In this document: positions 1 through 3,721 of the stretch, one piece after another
Numbering within the stretch: position 1 is the first letter of the stretch
Layout: each line of letters starts with the position of its first letter
From: CAJAQL01 sp964442965
GTDB taxonomy: Bacteria; Patescibacteriota; Minisyncoccia; UBA6257; 2-01-FULL-56-20
Assembly: GCA_964442965.1 (NCBI GenBank)
Contig: CAYUBE010000033.1
Location: 1-6,448, forward strand
Direction: 5' to 3'
DNA length: 6,448 bases
Position numbers and translations under genes: made by a program
Notes under the pieces: model-generated
The model's database searches: none
What the model was told of the DNA's origin: nothing
The model's input: only the letters and a program-made list of their open reading frames with translations

Positions 1-78
1 GTTGCATGACTTTCCGGTTCGCCGAAAAGTCTCATATGTATCTGAACTTATGCAGCCTTCAGTTTTTGTCTGAAATCG

Positions 79-84
79 ATTATA
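79..84 (-). promoter_or_regulatory. Possible divergent -10 box
   Basis: On the minus strand these bases read TATAAT, a perfect -10 hexamer, and the overlapping plus-strand bases 81-86 read TATACT. Neither has a recognisable -35 hexamer at 16-18 nt. A minus transcript would start near 72 and reach an ATG at 35-33 whose frame is open to the window edge (11 codons). A plus transcript would start near 93 and give tig a leader of about 76 nt containing the 115-132 hairpin. This rests on a single hexamer, so it is tentative. Confidence 0.25.
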
Positions 85-114
85 CTCAACGCGTCCAGCG
101 GTCCCTTTCGTCGG

Positions 115-132
115 CTCATTCTACCGAATGAG
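115..132. other. Perfect hairpin upstream of tig
   Basis: CTCATTC (115-121) and GAATGAG (126-132) form a perfect 7-bp stem around a TACC loop. The plus strand after it is T-rich (135-151) but has no immediate U-run, so it is a poor intrinsic terminator. It could be a leader hairpin of tig or the end of an upstream transcript. A competing 4-bp stem, TCGG (111-114) with CCGA (124-127), is also possible. Confidence 0.35.
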
Positions 133-168
133 GGTATGGTTGGTTTGTTTTAAATTAATTAAATTTAC

Positions 169-1221
169 ATGCCGAGCTATTTGAATTTAAAGAAGATAAA
201 AGAAAAAGACGGCGAGATTACCTTCGAGGCGGAGCTTGCTACAGATATTCTCGCCCAAAAAGAGGAAGAAGTTTTGGGCGAGGCGGGACAGGATCTTTCA
301 GTGTCGGGTTTTCGGAAAGGGAAAGTGCCGCTCGCGATGGTTCGGGAGCGGATAGACCCGATGGAACTGCTGGAAGAAGCGGCGCACAAGGCACTTCCTA
401 CCGCTATCCACGAAATTCTTGAGGATGAGAAATTGTCTGTGTTGGGTCGGCCAGAGGTTGGCATTGTGAAGCTCGCTCCGGGCAATCCGGTCGTTTTTAC
501 GGCTCGTTTTGCCTTGATGCCGGAGATTGACCTCCCTGACTATAAAAAAATCGCGCAGAAGATCGTAGCAGAAAAGAAGCCGATTGAGGTATCACCGGAA
601 GAGGTGGAGGAGGCGATCAAGCACCTCCGCGAGATGTTTCGTAGTGACAAACAGGGAAAAGAAGGCGAAGCCGCGCTTCCCGAGCTGACCGATGATTTTG
701 TAAAGCAATTCGGGCCATACAAGAATGTTGCGGAGTTCACGGAGGAGCTCAAGAGAAATCTTACGGAAGGGAAGGGGCGCGACGAAAAAGAAAAGCAACG
801 CGAGGCAATAATACAAGCCATCGTTCTGAAGACAAAAATAAAAATACCGAAGTTGCTCGTTGATCAGGAGCTCGCCGCATTTTTTGACAACCGAGATGAA
901 GAACTTAAAAAAGCGGGAATTTCTTTCGAAGATTATTTGAAACAGATAAAGAAGACGAAAGAAGATATCGAAAAAGAAGAACGGGAATCGATTGAAAAAC
1001 AAATTGCCGCAAGTCTCGTGATGGGCGCGATGCGAAAAGAAGAAAAGATCACGGCGGATGAAAAAGACGTGGCGGCGAACATTACAGCGCTTAAACGCCG
1101 CTATCCCGATCGCACCGACGCCGAGCTTTGGGAACCCGCCGAAGCGATCGCCATACAGAAAAAGCTGTTTGATATTTTGGAGGGAGAAAAAACAGGGAAG
1201 GCAAATAAGGACAAAAATTGA
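169..1221 (+). CDS. tig: Trigger factor lacking the PPIase domain
   Basis: This is a ribosome-associated chaperone that binds at the polypeptide exit tunnel and shields nascent chains in the cytosol. The N-terminal ribosome-binding domain (about 5-125) holds the family signature GFRKGKVP at residues 47-54 and ends in the typical 'FTARFALMPEIDLPDYK'. The C-terminal chaperone domain begins at LPELTDDF (160-167) and runs helical to about residue 340. In standard trigger factors (about 430 residues) an FKBP-type PPIase domain lies between these parts; here only a short charged linker (about 148-159) remains and the protein is 350 residues. The ending is lysine-rich. The start is secure: an in-frame TAA lies at 160-162 and no other start codon intervenes. 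No Shine-Dalgarno precedes it, only AT-rich sequence. The family call is firm; the loss of the domain is read directly from the protein. The nearest following gene is separated by a terminator. Confidence 0.93.
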   Translation: MPSYLNLKKIKEKDGEITFEAELATDILAQKEEEVLGEAGQDLSVSGFRKGKVPLAMVRERIDPMELLEEAAHKALPTAIHEILEDEKLSVLGRPEVGIVKLAPGNPVVFTARFALMPEIDLPDYKKIAQKIVAEKKPIEVSPEEVEEAIKHLREMFRSDKQGKEGEAALPELTDDFVKQFGPYKNVAEFTEELKRNLTEGKGRDEKEKQREAIIQAIVLKTKIKIPKLLVDQELAAFFDNRDEELKKAGISFEDYLKQIKKTKEDIEKEERESIEKQIAASLVMGAMRKEEKITADEKDVAANITALKRRYPDRTDAELWEPAEAIAIQKKLFDILEGEKTGKANKDKN

Positions 1222-1259
1222 GTCGGGGATGTGGATTATTAGCTGTTGGATTAAAAAAT

Positions 1260-1281
1260 GCCTTGAAGCCAAGGCCTTTTT
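1260..1281 (+). terminator. Intrinsic terminator after tig
   Basis: GCCTTG (1260-1265) pairs perfectly with CAAGGC (1270-1275) around an AAGC loop, followed by C and five T (1277-1281). An A-run at 1253-1258 precedes the stem, so it may also stop transcription on the minus strand. It ends the tig unit 39 nt after the stop codon and separates it from the next promoter. Confidence 0.85.
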
Positions 1282-1287
1282 GCGTTA

Positions 1288-1316
1288 TTGACGTATAGAT
1301 AAAATAGATGTATAAT
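1288..1316 (+). promoter_or_regulatory. Near-consensus sigma-70 promoter
   Basis: TTGACG (1288-1293) and TATAAT (1311-1316) are spaced by exactly 17 nt. The -10 is perfect and the -35 has one mismatch. The transcript should start near 1321-1323, giving a leader of about 130 nt before the ATG at 1453. It lies directly after the tig terminator and is the only promoter in the window with both boxes well matched. Confidence 0.85.
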
Positions 1317-1321
1317 CCCCA

Positions 1322-1452
1322 TAGAATTTTTAGAAGTGAATAAGGAAGTCTCCTTAGTGTTTAGTTGTTTTACCTAGCTCAGTTTTATAGAAAATTGCCT
1401 AGGCAAAACAACTAAATAACAAATTATCAATCAATGATTTCAGGAGATAGAT
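1322..1452 (+). promoter_or_regulatory. Structured leader with SD and anti-SD
   Basis: The leader of the 285-residue gene contains three parts. Hairpin 1 is TAAGGA (1341-1346) with TCCTTA (1351-1356), loop AGTC. Hairpin 2 is a long inverted repeat at 1360-1416. A Shine-Dalgarno AGGAG (1442-1446) stands 6 nt before the ATG. TCTCCT at 1349-1354, inside hairpin 1, is the perfect complement of AGGAGA at 1442-1447 (plus a G-U pair, 1348 with 1448). The RNA could therefore choose between hairpin 1, which leaves the Shine-Dalgarno free, and a long-range pairing that hides it. That is the layout of a translational switch, but six matching bases can arise by chance, and I recognise no known riboswitch class. 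Confidence 0.45.
1360..1416. repeat. Long imperfect inverted repeat
   Basis: TTTAGTTGTTTT (1360-1371) pairs over 12 bp with AAAACAACTAAA (1405-1416). After one A/C mismatch, CCTAG (1373-1377) pairs with CTAGG (1399-1403), and CAGTTTT (1380-1386) pairs with AAAATTG (1391-1397, one G-U) around an ATAG loop. That is about 24 bp in one hairpin. No U-run follows it on either strand, so it is not an ordinary terminator. It may be a leader stem, a protein-binding palindrome, or a small mobile palindromic element; I see no target duplication beside it. Confidence 0.7.
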
Positions 1453-2310
1453 ATGAAAGCAATCGCAATAGTTTACCGTGATAATTCTTTATATACGGTG
1501 CTTGTACCGTTAATGGAGAAAATTCTCACTATGTTCGGTTTCTCGGTTGAGATACAGTGTTTCCCCAAGGGGACAGATGTTGGCGTAATAAAGGATTGGA
1601 TAAATTCCCACGAAGCAAGTTTTAAGGACAAATTAATTTGTTCTGATGATACTTGCTGGGGGAGTAATAGATGCCCATCTCCAAATATATATTTGGATTA
1701 TATCAGCGATATAATAATGCTCTCGATTTTTGGTGAGAGCCGTAATGATGGAAAACTTGATCCTTGGACTCATTCTCCTAACTCATGGAATTTCTCTTTC
1801 GAGGGTTTCAAAAGCCAATTCATTAAACTGCTTACGAAATCTTTTTCTATTTTTAAACCGGAAAAGATTTATATCGTAACACATGAAATCATGTGTCATG
1901 AACCATTTAATAAGTATGGCTCTCTTGAATATAAAGAAATGACAGGCGTGATGGATCGTGTGTCACTTTCGGAATACGCGAGCTTATCTCGCGATGAACA
2001 ATCTGAATGTTGTGCCAGAATCGTAAAAGATATTATTCAGGAGTCTGGATTTTCTCCTGAAGATGTTATTGTCCTGTCGTTGATTGACTTTCGGGAACAA
2101 CTGAAGCAGATTGACATCAGGGAAGCTTGGGTCATTACGGACAGACACGCAAATATACCTATTCTTGCGAGCGCCATCCATTTACGGTTGCCCCTTTCAA
2201 ATTTCATTCAGGATGCAAATAATAATAATTTATCTTCCTATACAGAAGAAGAGCTTGGGAACGCCGTCGAATCGGTACTGAAAGAGGATCTAATTGAAAA
2301 AAATATTTGA
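1453..2310 (+). CDS. Hypothetical alpha/beta protein, Cys-rich
   Basis: I do not recognise this 285-residue protein. It has no signal peptide and no membrane segment. It alternates hydrophobic strands and helices: strand-like stretches at 2-8, 138-143, 205-211 and 225-230 suggest a Rossmann-like or other alpha/beta fold. It has seven cysteines, three in C63-x4-C68-x5-C74 and one in H144-x3-C148-H149, plus C186 and C187, so metal binding is possible but unproven. A 'VITDRHANIPILASAI' stretch (227-242) near the C-terminus looks conserved in style. Its DNA is visibly more AT-rich than its neighbours: 1801-1860 has 19 G+C of 60 by hand count, against 31 at 361-420 in tig and 38 at 3181-3240 in pheS. 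It has its own promoter, leader and terminator and an AGGAG Shine-Dalgarno 6 nt from the ATG. This suggests an acquired gene. The coding call is strong; the function is unknown. Confidence 0.85.
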   Translation: MKAIAIVYRDNSLYTVLVPLMEKILTMFGFSVEIQCFPKGTDVGVIKDWINSHEASFKDKLICSDDTCWGSNRCPSPNIYLDYISDIIMLSIFGESRNDGKLDPWTHSPNSWNFSFEGFKSQFIKLLTKSFSIFKPEKIYIVTHEIMCHEPFNKYGSLEYKEMTGVMDRVSLSEYASLSRDEQSECCARIVKDIIQESGFSPEDVIVLSLIDFREQLKQIDIREAWVITDRHANIPILASAIHLRLPLSNFIQDANNNNLSSYTEEELGNAVESVLKEDLIEKNI

Positions 2311-2337
2311 ATCCATAAAAGGATAAAAGTGAACTTC

Positions 2338-2373
2338 GGCGACTCTATGATAAGTCGCCAAGAAAGGAGGTGA
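2338..2373 (+). promoter_or_regulatory. Hairpin plus 13-nt perfect Shine-Dalgarno
   Basis: GGCGACT (2338-2344) and AGTCGCC (2353-2359) form a 7-bp hairpin. Directly after it, AGAAAGGAGGTGA (2361-2373) is a full complement of the usual bacterial 16S rRNA 3' end, far longer than any other Shine-Dalgarno here. No ATG follows at the right distance. The only codons in range are ATA (2379-2381), opening I-A-A-Y-V-stop (TAA 2394-2396), and a GTG at 2370-2372 that overlaps the motif itself. The mini-frame lies across the arm and loop of the terminator that follows. It could be an attenuator in which ribosome binding blocks the terminator, or the relic of a lost gene start. Confidence 0.5.
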
Positions 2374-2378
2374 ATTTT

Positions 2379-2410
2379 ATAGCCGCTTACGTATAAGCGG
2401 CTATCTTTTT
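2379..2410 (+). terminator. Strong intrinsic terminator
   Basis: ATAGCCGCTTA (2379-2389) pairs perfectly over 11 bp with TAAGCGGCTAT (2394-2404) around a CGTA loop, followed by C and five T (2406-2410). It is the strongest terminator in the window and closes the AT-rich unit 69 nt after its stop codon. It stands 6 nt behind the long Shine-Dalgarno, which makes attenuation by a bound ribosome conceivable. Confidence 0.92.
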
Positions 2411-2465
2411 GTCTCAAAATGGAGAATGAAAAATACGCTTCCGTTTTGCATTCATCAGGCGGCCG

Positions 2466-2474
2466 TATTATGAT
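2466..2474 (+). promoter_or_regulatory. Possible -10 box of pheS
   Basis: Two overlapping hexamers, TATTAT (2466-2471) and TATGAT (2469-2474), each match the -10 consensus at five of six bases. TTGCAT (2446-2451), a poor -35, lies 17 nt before the second. Transcription would start at or just before the ATG at 2484, giving a leaderless or nearly leaderless mRNA. An AGGA at 2475-2478 could otherwise act as a short Shine-Dalgarno if transcription starts further upstream. Confidence 0.4.
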
Positions 2475-2483
2475 AGGAAAATC

Positions 2484-3695
2484 ATGGAACCCATAGATAA
2501 ACAACCCACGGAAGGGAAGGAATACCGGATATCACTTGAGGACCAGGAGAAGGTGCTGGCGTCGCTTGCGGCGCGGACTGATGCTGATGCGGAACGCATG
2601 AAGCGCTATCTTGCGATGCCGGACCTCTCGCGCACGCCGGGAAGTCCCTTGTATGAGATCATTCAGAAGGCATGCCAGGTGCCGGTCATGCAGGGTTTTG
2701 ATAACGTCATTATTCCGGAGATCGTTCCGGCGGATATCAATTTCGATCTTTTTGATTTTGCGCCGGATCATCCGGCTCGCAGTACTTCGGACACCTATTA
2801 CGCCGACAAGACACATATCCTTCGCACGCATGACACGGTCATGTGGTACTACTATACGCAGATTCCGGAAGTGAAAGAGCGCCTTGCCCGACGGGAGAAG
2901 CTCGGCGTTGTGTGCTACGGAAAGGTTTATCGCAAGGATGAAATCGACCGGAAGCATATGAACATCTTCCACCAGTTCGGCGGGTGGTATATGACGCCGG
3001 CTGATACGGCACCCTTGGCGATCGACGATTTGCGGGATGCCCTGAGTCAGATCGTGAAGGGGCTTTTCGGTGCGGACGCGAAATACCGATTTCTCGATGA
3101 CACGTTTCCTTATACCGATCCTTCGCTTCAGGTGGAAGTGTGGTTTGGTCCCGGGGAGCCGACGACGCAGTCGTCCGATGAGATCGGTCCTGATGGTGGC
3201 CGGTGGATCGAGATCCTGGGCGGCGGCATGACGAAGCAGAGTGTATTCAAAAAATTTGGCGTCGAAGGATACAACGCGTGGGCGTTCGGTTTTGGTCTGG
3301 AGCGGCTTGCGATCATTAGCATGGAACTGCCGGACATCCGGCTTTTGTGGTCGAACGATCCGCGTGTGAAGAAACAGCTTCATATGGGCCAGAAGTTCGT
3401 CGAGGTGAGCAAGTATCCGGCGATTGTCCGCGACATTTCTTTCATCGTGAAAAAAGATTTCATGCCGAACGTTTATTTCGATCTCGTGCGCGATGTCGCA
3501 GGCGATCTCGTTGAAGAAGTTGCCTTACTCGACGAATATGAGAACGACGAAAAATTCGGCAAAGATAAAAAGAGCTACGCTTATCGGATTACCTATCGCT
3601 CGAGCGACCGTACGCTCACAAACGACGAAATAGATATTTTGCACAAAACGCTCGAAGAGAAAACTGCAAAGGAATTTGGGGCGACCGTGAGATAG
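2484..3695 (+). CDS. pheS: Single-chain phenylalanyl-tRNA synthetase-like
   Basis: This is a class II aminoacyl-tRNA synthetase of the PheRS type, which would attach phenylalanine to tRNA-Phe in the cytosol. Domains in order: a short N-terminal part (1-50), catalytic core (about 51-300), and a C-terminal ferredoxin-fold anticodon-binding domain (FDX-ACB, about 308-403). In bacteria the FDX-ACB fold normally ends the beta subunit PheT; here it is fused to the alpha-type core, as in the monomeric mitochondrial enzyme FARS2. The ending (DLVRDVAGDLVEEV, YRITYR, RTLT) closely follows FARS2 as I remember it. Core motifs are DHPAR (95-99), LRTHDT (113-118), the motif 2 region YRKDEID…FHQ (149-164), FPYTDPS (208-214), WIEILGGGM (241-249) and motif 3 GFGLERL (269-275). 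There is no N-terminal coiled coil and no editing domain. Differences from canonical PheRS are FHQFGG instead of FHQxEG, LRTHDT instead of LRTHTS, and FPY instead of FPF. No pheT is in the window. The class and architecture are firm; phenylalanine specificity is likely but not proven. Confidence 0.88.
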   Translation: MEPIDKQPTEGKEYRISLEDQEKVLASLAARTDADAERMKRYLAMPDLSRTPGSPLYEIIQKACQVPVMQGFDNVIIPEIVPADINFDLFDFAPDHPARSTSDTYYADKTHILRTHDTVMWYYYTQIPEVKERLARREKLGVVCYGKVYRKDEIDRKHMNIFHQFGGWYMTPADTAPLAIDDLRDALSQIVKGLFGADAKYRFLDDTFPYTDPSLQVEVWFGPGEPTTQSSDEIGPDGGRWIEILGGGMTKQSVFKKFGVEGYNAWAFGFGLERLAIISMELPDIRLLWSNDPRVKKQLHMGQKFVEVSKYPAIVRDISFIVKKDFMPNVYFDLVRDVAGDLVEEVALLDEYENDEKFGKDKKSYAYRITYRSSDRTLTNDEIDILHKTLEEKTAKEFGATVR

Positions 3696-3715
3696 GCTCT
3701 CGGCTATTCTGGGGC

Positions 3716-3721
3716 TATAAT
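3716..3721 (+). promoter_or_regulatory. TATAAT box overlapping the mgtA start
   Basis: A perfect TATAAT overlaps the first possible ATG of mgtA (3720-3722). Seven bases separate it from the next in-frame ATG at 3729-3731, where transcription would be expected to begin. It has no recognisable -35. If used, it gives a leaderless mRNA and means translation begins at 3729. Confidence 0.45.

Noticed and set aside
1..35. Start of a minus-strand gene (ATG 35-33, M-R-L-F-G-E-P-E-S-H-A)
   Set aside because: Only 11 codons are visible, no Shine-Dalgarno is at a useful distance, and such a short open frame is expected by chance.
1..168. tmRNA or tRNA fragment upstream of tig
   Set aside because: Neither strand shows the tmRNA ends, a T-arm GTTCGA motif or a CCA tail; only one short hairpin is visible.
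592..1272. Long minus-strand open frame (226 residues) across tig
   Set aside because: It is antisense to a clear trigger factor, its product is an unnatural Phe/Leu-rich string, and it reflects the Lys/Glu-rich codons of tig.
1453..2310. Beta-carbonic-anhydrase-like reading of THEIMCH and the Cys residues
   Set aside because: Beta-carbonic anhydrases need CxDxR and HxxC ligands; here the spacing is H-x3-C and no CxDxR is present.
2338..2410. T-box riboswitch upstream of a tRNA synthetase gene
   Set aside because: The conserved T-box sequence (AGGGTGGnACCGCG type) and a specifier loop are absent; AGAAAGGAGGTGA is a Shine-Dalgarno, and the space is too short for stem I.
2419..2496. Leader peptide of 25 codons (M-E-N-E-K-Y…) overlapping the pheS start
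   Set aside because: It has no Shine-Dalgarno and no run of Phe codons like the E. coli pheM leader, and it follows a strong terminator.
2532..3383. Minus-strand open frame of 283 residues across pheS
   Set aside because: The plus strand carries all class II synthetase motifs; the antisense product is Arg/His-rich without any family motif.
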